From NCBI GenBank assembly GCA_900155405.1, contig LT700188.1, positions 1,116,001 to 1,180,000 on the forward strand: 64,000 nucleotides of DNA, written 5' to 3'. The notes beneath the pieces were generated by a model, which was not told where the DNA came from, searched no databases, and saw only the letters and a program-made list of their open reading frames with translations. Source of the DNA: Negativicoccus massiliensis. GTDB taxonomy: Bacteria > Bacillota > Negativicutes > Veillonellales > Negativicoccaceae. Shown in pieces: positions 17,349 to 24,504 of the stretch. Every line of letters begins with the position of its first letter. Within the stretch, counting starts at the first letter, position 1. Made by a program: the position numbers and the translations under genes.

Positions 17349-18323
17349 ATGCAAAAGAAGGGAAAGATTATCCTTGCCGTCATCGCGCTGCTGGTATTGT
17401 GCGGACTGCTTTACTGGGTCACTCGTCCGCAGGATAAAGGTTTGACGGCGACGGGCACGGTCGAAGCGACGCGGTATGATGTCACCGCCAAAGTGCCGGG
17501 ATACGTGCGCGAACTTACTTTGCAGGCGGGCGATACGCTGAACGAGGGAGATCTTGTCTGCCGTATCGATCGTGAAGATCTGCGCGCGCAAGTGCTTGCC
17601 GCCAACGCCGGTTTGGCCGCCGCGCGAGCTCGCTTAGCGGATCTGGAAAGCGGCGCGCGGCCGGCGGAGATTTCCGCGGCGCAGGCGCAAGTAGCGAGCG
17701 CGCAGGCGCAAGCGAACAAAGCGTCTGCTGATTTCGACCGCTATCGCCAGCTTTATGATCAGGACGCGATTTCCGCGCAACAACTCGACGCGGCGCGCAC
17801 GCAGGCCCAAGTGGCTCAGCAGGCGCTGACTGCGGCGCAGGATCAGTTGACCATCGTGCAGGACGGCGCGCGCAGCGGGCAAGTGGAAGCGGCTCGCGCG
17901 GAAGTGGAACGCTTGCAGGCCCAGGTGGATGCGCAACAGGCGCAGGCGGACGGGATTGATGTGGAAAGTCCGGCGAGCGGCACGGTTTTGAGCAAAAATT
18001 TTGAAAATAACGAATTCGCTCCCGCCGGTGTTCCAATCGTCACCGTCGGCGATTTAGACAACTGCTATGTGCGGGTGTATGTGCCGAGCGAAGATCTCGC
18101 GCGCATTCAGGTCGGTCAGGCGGTGAACGTATATGTGGACGCCTATCCGGGTCGCGCGATCGCGGGCACGATTCAGGAAATCAGTCAGCAGGCGGAATAT
18201 ACGCCGCGGCAAAGCATCACGGCGCGAGAACGGGCCAACCTGGTATTCGCCGTTAAAGTCGCCGTGCAAAATCAGGAGCGGATCGTCAAACCAGGCATGC
18301 CGGCGGACGTTGATTTCGAATGA
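17349..18323 (+). CDS. HlyD/YbhG-type membrane fusion protein
   Basis: Periplasmic adaptor of an ABC exporter. The ATG at 17349 follows GTGGAGGGCTTT. An N-terminal membrane anchor (IILAVIALLVLCGLLYWV) is followed by a lipoyl half-motif (TGTVEATRYDVTAKVPGYV). A long Ala/Gln-rich coiled-coil hairpin follows (about 85-205, several AQVASAQAQ-like heptads), then the second lipoyl half (DGIDVESPASGTVLSKNFE) and a beta-barrel domain. Its end overlaps the first ATPase gene by four bases. It resembles YbhG of the YbhGFSR system. Confidence 0.9.
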   Translation: MQKKGKIILAVIALLVLCGLLYWVTRPQDKGLTATGTVEATRYDVTAKVPGYVRELTLQAGDTLNEGDLVCRIDREDLRAQVLAANAGLAAARARLADLESGARPAEISAAQAQVASAQAQANKASADFDRYRQLYDQDAISAQQLDAARTQAQVAQQALTAAQDQLTIVQDGARSGQVEAARAEVERLQAQVDAQQAQADGIDVESPASGTVLSKNFENNEFAPAGVPIVTVGDLDNCYVRVYVPSEDLARIQVGQAVNVYVDAYPGRAIAGTIQEISQQAEYTPRQSITARERANLVFAVKVAVQNQERIVKPGMPADVDFE

Positions 18324-19027
18324 TTACCTTTCAAGATATCAGTAAGTCCTACGGAGAGGTGCAAGCTTTACACGATGTCAGCTTCACGATTCAGGACGGC
18401 GAGGTATTCGGCTTTGTCGGCGCGGATGGCGCGGGCAAATCCACGCTCTTGCGCATTCTCTTGGGGCTGATGCGGCCGGATGCGGGGACGGTTACCATTC
18501 ACGGCGAAGCGCCGGGGCGTGTGCCCGTCGGCTACGTCGCGCAACGTTTCAGCCTGTACCCGAACTTGACCGCGCGGGAAAATATGGAACTCATGGGGGC
18601 GCTCTACGGACTGGATCCGCAGCAGGCGCGTGATCGGGCGACAGAAATGCTGAATTTCGTCGGTCTCGGGAAATTTGCCGACCGTTTCGCGGGCACTTTT
18701 TCCGGCGGCATGAAACAAAAATTGGCGCTGGCCGCCGCTTGGGCGCATGAGCCGAAGTATCTCGTGCTCGATGAACCGACGACCGGCGTCGACGCGGTTT
18801 CGCGCCGTGAATTTTGGCAACTTTTATACCAAACGCAACGGCAGGGGGCGACCGTTGTCATCGCGACACCGTATTTGGATGAGGCGTCGTATTGTCACCG
18901 CATCGCCTTTTTTGATCACGGGCATGTGTTGGACGTCGCGACGCCGCTCGCGATGCAACGCAAAATCGGTCCCGACGCCACCTTGGAAGACGTCTTTTTC
19001 TCACTGAGCAAGGGGGAAGAAGCATGA
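18320..19027 (+). CDS. ABC exporter ATP-binding protein (first)
   Basis: ABC ATPase of 235 residues. Walker A is GADGAGKSTLLRIL (about 35-48), the signature is FSGGMKQKLALAAA and Walker B is YLVLDEPTTGVDAVSRREF; the H-loop position is not His (VVIATPYLDEA). It corresponds to the N-terminal half of E. coli YbhF, which has two ATPase domains in one chain. Here the halves are separate genes coupled by ATGA. Probable role: driving export of a drug, lipid or envelope component with the adjoining permease. Confidence 0.93.
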   Translation: MITFQDISKSYGEVQALHDVSFTIQDGEVFGFVGADGAGKSTLLRILLGLMRPDAGTVTIHGEAPGRVPVGYVAQRFSLYPNLTARENMELMGALYGLDPQQARDRATEMLNFVGLGKFADRFAGTFSGGMKQKLALAAAWAHEPKYLVLDEPTTGVDAVSRREFWQLLYQTQRQGATVVIATPYLDEASYCHRIAFFDHGHVLDVATPLAMQRKIGPDATLEDVFFSLSKGEEA

Positions 19028-19905
19028 GCGATTACGCGATTCAAACGGACGGTTTGACGCGCCGTTTCGGTGATTTTACCGCCGTCGACCACTTGCCGCT
19101 GGCGATTGCCGCGGGAAGCATTTACGGCTTGCTCGGCGCGAACGGCTGCGGTAAATCGACGACGATCCGTATGCTTTGCGGTGTGTTGCCGCCGAGCGAA
19201 GGCACGGCGAATGTGTTGGGATGCGATCTCGTCACGCAGACGGAAGAAATCCAAGCGCGCATCGGTTATATGTCGCAGAAGTTCAGCCTGTATCCCGATT
19301 TAACCGTGACCGAAAATTTGGAATTTTACGGACGGCTGTACGGCTTGCGTGATGCGGATGTCGCGACGCGGATCCAAGAAGCGATGGAAGAAGTCGGCGT
19401 CAAACATTATCACGTGACGAAAGTCCGTCAGCTTTCCGGAGGTTGGCGGCAACGCCTGGCGCTCGCCGCCGCTCTTTTACATCATCCCGCATTGCTTTTT
19501 TTGGACGAACCCACGAGCGGCGCCGATCCGCGCGCGCGTCAAATTTTTTGGGATATCATTCACGATCTCGCCGCGCAGGGCACGACCGTCATTGTTACCA
19601 CGCACTTCATGGAGGAAGGCGCGCAGTGTGACCGCGTCGGTTTGATGCACTCCGGCAAAATGATTGTGGAAGATACACCGGAACATTTAACCGCGCAATT
19701 GCCGGTGACGCTTTGGGAGCATCGCGGCGAAGTCGATTTGCACGCCGTATTACCGCCGGGCGTTTACGTCTACGGCGATCGCATGCGGACGATGGCGGAC
19801 ACGTTGCCGCCCGATTGGCGAAAAGAGGATGTCAGCCAAGTGGAACCGACTTTAGAAGACGCGTTTATTTACTACATGCAGACATCCCGGACGGAGGAAC
19901 TATGA
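19024..19905 (+). CDS. ABC exporter ATP-binding protein (second)
   Basis: ABC ATPase of 293 residues corresponding to the C-terminal half of YbhF. Walker A is GANGCGKSTTIRML, the signature is LSGGWRQRLALAAAL (LSGGW is typical of this subgroup), Walker B is LLFLDEPTSGADPRARQIFW and the H-loop is VIVTTHFMEEG. After about residue 215 there is a C-terminal extension ending in LEDAFIYYMQ. It overlaps the first ATPase by four bases and the permease by four bases. Confidence 0.93.
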   Translation: MSDYAIQTDGLTRRFGDFTAVDHLPLAIAAGSIYGLLGANGCGKSTTIRMLCGVLPPSEGTANVLGCDLVTQTEEIQARIGYMSQKFSLYPDLTVTENLEFYGRLYGLRDADVATRIQEAMEEVGVKHYHVTKVRQLSGGWRQRLALAAALLHHPALLFLDEPTSGADPRARQIFWDIIHDLAAQGTTVIVTTHFMEEGAQCDRVGLMHSGKMIVEDTPEHLTAQLPVTLWEHRGEVDLHAVLPPGVYVYGDRMRTMADTLPPDWRKEDVSQVEPTLEDAFIYYMQTSRTEEL

Positions 19906-21023
19906 TTCGATTTCGGGCGATGGTCATTAAAGAATTTATTCAAATGTTGCGTGACCCCGCGACGATTGTGATCATGGTCGCCATGCCGATTATTCAGTTG
20001 CTTTTATTCGGTTTCGCGCTGCGTACCGATGTCAAGCACATGCCGACCGTCGTTTTCGACCAGGCGCGCGTCACGGAAAGCCGGGAATTGCTCGATACTT
20101 TTGTCGGCACAGGCTACTACGATATTACGCACGTCGCGCACAGTTTTGACGACGTCAAACACCAAATCGATTCCGGCGCGGCGAAAGTCGGGATCATTTT
20201 CCCGCCGGATTTCGGTGAAAATCTGCGGCACGGTCGCGCGGGTTCGGTGCAGGTCATCGTCGACGCCTCCGACAGCATGACATCCGGCTCCGCCATTTCC
20301 ACTGCGCAGATTGTCGCGCAAATGAAGTCGCAGGAAGTCGTTCAGTCCCGGCTCATGTCCGCGGGCGGCAAGACTTTCGTCGCGCCGTATGATTTGCGCA
20401 TTCGGGCCTGGTACAATCCCGATATGGTCTCGGAATTTTACATGGTGCCGGCTATCATGGGCATGGTGCTCACCATGACGCTGGTCGCCATCACGTCGAT
20501 GGCCATCGTTCGCGAACGCGAGCAGGGAACCCTGGAGCAACTTATGGTCACGCCGCTGAAACCGCATGAACTGATGTTGGGCAAAATCATTCCCTACATC
20601 GTCGTCGGTTACACGCAGATCATCATTGCCATTTTGATCAGCCGGATAATTTTCGACGTGCCGTTTGAAGGCAGCATCTTACTATTCTTCTTGTTGACAA
20701 CCTTCTTCATTATCGCGTCGCTTTCGTTGGGAGTCATGATTTCCACATTTGCTGAAAATCAAATGCAGGCGATGCAACTTTCCGTTTTCGTCATCATGCC
20801 GAGCGTCCTCTTATCGGGCTTCATGTTTCCCATCGCCGCCATGCCGACGTTTTTTCAATATGTAAGTCAGGTCATTCCGATGACGCACTACCTCGTCATC
20901 GTGCGCGGGATCATGCTGAAAGGCATCGGGATCGTTGATCTTTGGCAACCGACGTTGGCGCTCGCCGTTTTCGTCGTCGTTACGCTGACCGGCGCGGTTC
21001 TGCGCTTCAGAAAAACGATGTAA
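19902..21023 (+). CDS. ABC-2 type exporter permease (YbhS/YbhR-like)
   Basis: The 373-residue membrane component starts at the ATG at 19902 behind ACGGAGGAAC. It has an N-terminal transmembrane segment (IVIMVAMPIIQLLLFGFAL), a large extracytoplasmic domain (about 35-170) and five C-terminal transmembrane segments. The ABC-2 hallmark VREREQGTLEQLMVTPLKPHEL is present between them. E. coli has two permeases (YbhS and YbhR); only one is encoded here, so it may act as a homodimer. Confidence 0.92.
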   Translation: MIRFRAMVIKEFIQMLRDPATIVIMVAMPIIQLLLFGFALRTDVKHMPTVVFDQARVTESRELLDTFVGTGYYDITHVAHSFDDVKHQIDSGAAKVGIIFPPDFGENLRHGRAGSVQVIVDASDSMTSGSAISTAQIVAQMKSQEVVQSRLMSAGGKTFVAPYDLRIRAWYNPDMVSEFYMVPAIMGMVLTMTLVAITSMAIVREREQGTLEQLMVTPLKPHELMLGKIIPYIVVGYTQIIIAILISRIIFDVPFEGSILLFFLLTTFFIIASLSLGVMISTFAENQMQAMQLSVFVIMPSVLLSGFMFPIAAMPTFFQYVSQVIPMTHYLVIVRGIMLKGIGIVDLWQPTLALAVFVVVTLTGAVLRFRKTM

Positions 21024-21024
21024 A

Positions 21025-21060
21025 TAAAAAAGCACTCTCTGGCGGAGAGTGCTTTTGTTT
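21025..21060 (+). terminator. Intrinsic terminator after the ABC exporter operon
   Basis: AGCACTCTC and GAGAGTGCT form a stem around TGGCG, flanked by an A-run and by TTTTGTTT. Confidence 0.85.
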
Positions 21061-21313
21061 GTGATCAATCGTATTGCCGCGGCGAAATTCGGTGCCGATG
21101 CTCATTCGAATCACTTTCGGCAGCTTCGCCGGTTTCGTGAATCGTGTCGGCAAGATTTCGGTATAGTATAAGTCGTGTGCGGTTTCAGCGGTTTGGAGTG
21201 TTTTTGACGAATTACGCACGGATTTATTTTCTTGCGGAAAATAAATTTAGCGCGGCGGGCGCATCCTTATTTTTCTGCGGAAAAATATAAAATCTCGCGC
21301 GCTGTTTTCGCGC
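21061..21313. other. Intergenic stretch with a short minus-strand ORF of uncertain status
   Basis: No recognised gene lies between the exporter terminator and the tRNA terminator. On the minus strand an open frame from about 21219 shows coding-like codon use (it contains ETAHDLYYTEILPTRF and LPKVIRMSIGTEFRRG). It has no ribosome binding site and runs through the terminator. It may be the remnant of a gene or a real small protein with an unusual start. The rest is AT/GC-mixed sequence with no clear feature. Confidence 0.3.
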
Positions 21314-21340
21314 AATAAAAAAACGGCCTGCGCCGTTTAA
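21314..21340 (-). terminator. Terminator of the tRNA-Pro/tRNA-Gly operon
   Basis: On the minus strand AAACGGC, GCAG, GCCGTTT is followed by a run of seven T (21314-21320 on the plus strand are A). It lies just downstream of tRNA-Gly. Confidence 0.8.
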
Positions 21341-21357
21341 CCGCCACCCACTGAAAA

Positions 21358-21431
<74 letters not shown>

Positions 21432-21434
21432 AAG

Positions 21435-21511
21435 TGGTCGGAGCAGCAGGATTTGAACCTGCGACCCCTTGGTCCCGAACCAAGTGCGCTACCAAACTGC
21501 GCTATGCCCCG
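21435..21511 (-). tRNA. tRNA-Pro (anticodon CGG)
   Basis: Acceptor CGGGGCA pairs with TGCTCCG (one G-U), the anticodon loop is TTCGGGA within CTTGG/CCAAG, the T-loop sequence is GGTTCAAATCC, the discriminator is A and CCA is encoded (21435-21437). It is first in a two-tRNA operon, three bases before tRNA-Gly. Confidence 0.95.
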
Positions 21512-21520
21512 ATGAAAAAT

Positions 21521-21549
21521 ATTATAGCAAAGAAAAAATCATTTGTCAC
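21521..21549 (-). promoter_or_regulatory. Promoter of the tRNA operon
   Basis: On the minus strand GTGACA (complement of 21544-21549), 17 bases, TATAAT (21521-21526) with a TGC extension, nine bases before the tRNA-Pro 5' end. Confidence 0.75.
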
Positions 21550-21588
21550 GTACTTTTTTATTTCTTTTTTCAATTGCTTGACAAAGAT

Positions 21589-21616
21589 TGGGTTTGCCCC
21601 TGAAATCCGCTATAAT
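21589..21616 (+). promoter_or_regulatory. Possible promoter of the small helical protein gene
   Basis: TATAAT at 21611-21616 is clear; TTGGGT (21589-21594) is 16 bases upstream. A perfect TTGACA at 21578 is too far away (27 bases) to pair with it. Confidence 0.5.
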
Positions 21617-21657
21617 GAAAAGAAGATATAAAATATTGTACCCCAAAGGAGACGAGC

Positions 21658-22140
21658 ATGCAAGCGCCGAGCGATCTGATTACGACGATAAAATTAACCG
21701 CGGCGGAATATTTGCGGTGGCAGGAAGTAGCGGTAGAACGGTTCCATGATGTGCCGGAACTGGGCGCGATATTGTCCGAGATGCAGCAGAGTGAAAATTT
21801 ATATAATTTCGTCGCGCAAAAGGGCATTTATCAATACCGAACGAAGTTGGATCCCGACGTTTGGCAAGAGATTGTGCGACGCTATACGGCGGCGCGTGAG
21901 CAATTGGCGCCGTACGCGACGGCGGACAGTTTGCCGGAGCCGCGTCGGCAGGAGTTCGCGCATGTGTTCTCGCGCATGGAGGCGCAGCATGCCGCGTTGA
22001 CGGAGGCGGTTGACGACTGGTTTTACCAGGAGAGCGCGCGCACTGAACGCAAGGCGAAAAAAGGCTGCTTGGGATTGGGCGTGGCGCTTTTGGCGATCGG
22101 CGCGTCACCGGCGGCGCTGCTGTGGTGGTGGCTTGCGTAG
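21658..22140 (+). CDS. Small helical protein with C-terminal membrane anchor, function unknown
   Basis: I do not recognise the family. The 160-residue product starts behind AAAGGAGACGAGC. Residues 1-130 are predicted helical and charged, without a signal peptide. The end is a basic stretch and a hydrophobic tail (ERKAKKGCLGLGVALLAIGA... ending in LLWWWLA), suggesting a tail-anchored inner-membrane protein with its bulk in the cytoplasm. The KGCLGLG motif before the tail recurs in modified form in the SAP-domain protein at 42408-43505. Confidence 0.7.
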   Translation: MQAPSDLITTIKLTAAEYLRWQEVAVERFHDVPELGAILSEMQQSENLYNFVAQKGIYQYRTKLDPDVWQEIVRRYTAAREQLAPYATADSLPEPRRQEFAHVFSRMEAQHAALTEAVDDWFYQESARTERKAKKGCLGLGVALLAIGASPAALLWWWLA

Positions 22141-22232
22141 CGTAAAGATGTTTGATTTTATATTGCATGCGTAAAATGTTTCTGAAATTTGTCCGACGCG
22201 CGCGCAAAATACATGCGACAGGCGGCGGGTTA

Positions 22233-22241
22233 TGCTATAAT
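22233..22241 (+). promoter_or_regulatory. Promoter of the SCIFF locus (extended -10)
   Basis: TGCTATAAT is a perfect extended -10. The upstream region lacks a clear -35. It lies about 28 bases before scfA. Confidence 0.65.
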
Positions 22242-22268
22242 AACGATAACAATTAAGGAGGGAACGAC

Positions 22269-22418
22269 ATGGCTAAACATATTCGTACACTCAATCCGGT
22301 GTCCCTGCAACAGACTGCGAAACACGGCGGTTGCGGCGAATGCCAGACCTCGTGTCAATCCGCTTGCAAGACAAGTTGCACCATCGGCAACCAGGTATGC
22401 AAACAACAACAACGGTAA
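22269..22418 (+). CDS. scfA: SCIFF RiPP precursor peptide (six cysteines in forty-five residues)
   Basis: A 49-residue peptide starting at the ATG behind AAGGAGGGAAC. It begins MAKHIRTLNPVSLQQTAKH and continues into a cysteine-rich core with six Cys in the pattern GGCGECQTSCQSACKTSC, then a last Cys in NQVCKQQQR. This matches the SCIFF family, whose cysteines are joined by thioether links by a dedicated radical SAM maturase; that maturase gene follows directly. The biological role of mature SCIFF peptides is still unclear. The family is best known from Clostridia. Confidence 0.95.
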   Translation: MAKHIRTLNPVSLQQTAKHGGCGECQTSCQSACKTSCTIGNQVCKQQQR

Positions 22419-22425
22419 ACAGCTG

Positions 22426-22454
22426 AGGTCCTTTGCGCAGGCGAAGGACCTTTT
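22426..22454 (+). terminator. Attenuating hairpin between scfA and scfB
   Basis: AGGTCCTT and AAGGACCT form a perfect 8-bp stem around a ten-base loop, followed by only TTT. This probably lets most transcripts end after the precursor gene, giving more peptide than maturase. Confidence 0.65.
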
Positions 22455-22472
22455 GCATGTAAGGAGAACTCA

Positions 22473-23888
22473 ATGACGGAAGTTTCTGCAGTACAACCTA
22501 TGATTCACAAGTTTTATTTAAATGGCGAATACATCGTGCTCGATGTCAACAGCGGCTGCGTGCATCTGCCGGATCAGTTGACGTATGAGCTTTTAGATAC
22601 CTATGACGGAACGAATCCGGACGAAGCGCGGGCGGCGCTCGGCGACCGCTATCCGGCGGCGGAGATTGAGGAAGCGATCGGCGAAGTCGACGAGTTGATC
22701 GCCGACGGTCTTTTGTTCGCGGAAATGGATCCGGCGTTTACCGTCGCGCTTGAAGAACGTCCGATTGTTAAAGCGTTATGCTTGAATATCGCGCATGACT
22801 GCAACTTGCGTTGCCGCTACTGCTTCGCGGGCCAAGGCGGTTACGGTAAATGGCGCGAGCTGATGAGTTTTGATACGGCGCGTCGGGCGGTTGATTTTCT
22901 GATCGCGCATTCCGGTCCGCGTAAACATTGCGAGATCGATTTCTTCGGCGGCGAGCCGCTGATGAATTACCATGTGGTGCAGCAGACGATCGATTATATC
23001 CGCGCGCAGGAGAAAAAGCACGACAAGATTTTCAAGCTGACGCTGACGACCAACGGCATGCTGTTGGATGAGCGCAAGGTGCAATATTTCAATGAGCAGC
23101 ATGTCAGTCTCGTGTTGAGCTTGGACGGTCGTGAAGAAGTGCATGACGAGATGCGTCCGGGGGTGCGCGGCGAGGGCACATACCAACCGATTCGCGACCA
23201 CTTGGCGTACGCGGTGCAAAATCGTAACGGCGAAGAATACTACGTGCGCGGCACATACACGGCCAAGAATCTCGATTTTACGACCGACGTGCTCGATATG
23301 GTGGACCAGGGCTTTAACGAGCTTTCCATGGAGCCGGTCGTCAGCGAAGACGACGCGTTCGCGATCACGGAAGAACATTTGCCGCAGATTTTCGCGGAGT
23401 ACGAAAAATTGGCGCAGGCGTATTTGGATCGCCAACGCGAAGGTCGTCCGTTCCAATTTTTCCATTTCAATATGGATCTTTATCGCGGTCCGTGTCTGCA
23501 AAAGCGTTTGCGCGGCTGCGGTGCGGGACATGAATACATGGCGGTTGTGCCGAACGGAGATATCTATCCCTGTCATCAGTTCGTCGGTCGGGACGGGTAT
23601 GTGATCGGCAATGTGAAGACGGGGCTGTTCGATATGGACACGCCGCGCGCTTTCCGTGAAAATCATGTGCTGCAAAAACCGACCTGCCAAGGTTGCTGGG
23701 CGAAATTTTTCTGCTCGGGCGGTTGCCACGCCAACAATGAAACCTTTGCGGGTGACATTCATGAACCGTACAAGGTCAGCTGCGAAATTCAGAAAAAACG
23801 CATCGAGTGCGCCATGATGATTCAGGCTAAAATGGCGGATATCGAAGCGGAGCGGGCGCAGGCGGACAGCGTTTCGGCGCGCGCGTAA
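22473..23888 (+). CDS. scfB: SCIFF peptide maturase, radical SAM/SPASM
   Basis: Forms thioether cross-links in the ScfA peptide. The 471-residue protein has an N-terminal peptide-binding (RRE-like) region (about 10-95). The radical SAM cluster motif HDCNLRCRYCF (Cys110, Cys114, Cys117) follows, then EIDFFGGEPLMNY. The SPASM-type C-terminal cysteines include GCGAGHEYMAVVPNGDIYPC and CQGCWAKFFCSGGCHANN. It starts behind TAAGGAG, 54 bases after scfA. Family, neighbour and length all agree. Confidence 0.96.
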   Translation: MTEVSAVQPMIHKFYLNGEYIVLDVNSGCVHLPDQLTYELLDTYDGTNPDEARAALGDRYPAAEIEEAIGEVDELIADGLLFAEMDPAFTVALEERPIVKALCLNIAHDCNLRCRYCFAGQGGYGKWRELMSFDTARRAVDFLIAHSGPRKHCEIDFFGGEPLMNYHVVQQTIDYIRAQEKKHDKIFKLTLTTNGMLLDERKVQYFNEQHVSLVLSLDGREEVHDEMRPGVRGEGTYQPIRDHLAYAVQNRNGEEYYVRGTYTAKNLDFTTDVLDMVDQGFNELSMEPVVSEDDAFAITEEHLPQIFAEYEKLAQAYLDRQREGRPFQFFHFNMDLYRGPCLQKRLRGCGAGHEYMAVVPNGDIYPCHQFVGRDGYVIGNVKTGLFDMDTPRAFRENHVLQKPTCQGCWAKFFCSGGCHANNETFAGDIHEPYKVSCEIQKKRIECAMMIQAKMADIEAERAQADSVSARA

Positions 23889-23890
23889 GA

Positions 23891-23919
23891 TTGTCGCGGG
23901 CGACATCGTTTAGTATAAT
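23891..23919 (+). promoter_or_regulatory. Promoter of the small exported protein gene
   Basis: TTGTCG (23891-23896), 17 bases, TATAAT (23914-23919), about 32 bases before the ATG at 23952. Confidence 0.75.
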
Positions 23920-23951
23920 GAAGAGAGTGTACTACCAAAGGAGTGAGAGCT

Positions 23952-24404
23952 ATGCAAAAGAAAATGAAACAGGCAATTTCCGCAGTACTCGTCGGTACCT
24001 TATTGACATTCGGCACCGTCGCCAACACCCAGGCGTTTGATTTGGGCCGCGTTTTGGGCGGCGTGTTGAAAGTCGGCGGTATCGGCTACGTAGTAGATCG
24101 TTATTCCGATCAACTCAATAATTTTATTAATAAATTGATGCGCGAAAACGACGTCGAATCCAGCTATGCGACGAAAGTCGTGCCGATCATCAGCGTCGGC
24201 GATAAAGGCTACATCGGCGCGGCGCAGGTCATCGGCCCGCAAGCGGCGGTGGACGAAGTCGAAGCGGTCGCGCAGGTGGAAGGCAGCTTCAATGACAAGC
24301 TGTTCCGCATCCGCGGTCTGGTGCCGGTCGACAGCAAAAATCCTACGCGTCTGAACCGCGTCAGCGGTGTCGGCGTGTCGGCTATTATTGACGTGCGTTT
24401 CTAA
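23952..24404 (+). CDS. Small exported protein of unknown function
   Basis: No family recognised. The ATG at 23952 follows AAAGGAGTGAGAG; a GTG at 23943 is in frame but lies within that site. The 150-residue product has a signal peptide (MKQAISAVLVGTLLTFGTV, cleavage near TQA/FD). A Gly-rich stretch follows (LGRVLGGVLKVGGIGYVV), then a beta-rich domain of about 80 residues (VVPIISVGDKGYIGAAQVIG to VSAIIDVRF). It has its own promoter and terminator. A periplasmic location is likely. Confidence 0.75.
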   Translation: MQKKMKQAISAVLVGTLLTFGTVANTQAFDLGRVLGGVLKVGGIGYVVDRYSDQLNNFINKLMRENDVESSYATKVVPIISVGDKGYIGAAQVIGPQAAVDEVEAVAQVEGSFNDKLFRIRGLVPVDSKNPTRLNRVSGVGVSAIIDVRF

Positions 24405-24407
24405 CGG

Positions 24408-24442
24408 AAAGAGCTGTTTCGCATGGCGAAACAGCTCTTTTT
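24408..24442 (+). terminator. Intrinsic terminator
   Basis: AAGAGCTGTTTCGC and GCGAAACAGCTCTT form a perfect 14-bp stem around ATG, followed by TTT. Confidence 0.9.
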
Positions 24443-24504
24443 GAAAAACCGAACGATATGTATTTGCGGCGTGATTTTCACGTCAAGGGAAAAGAGGTAA
24501 TCGA

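Noticed and set aside
21578-21616. TTGACA at 21578 with TATAAT at 21611 as a promoter
   Set aside because: The spacing is 27 bases, too long for a sigma-70 promoter.
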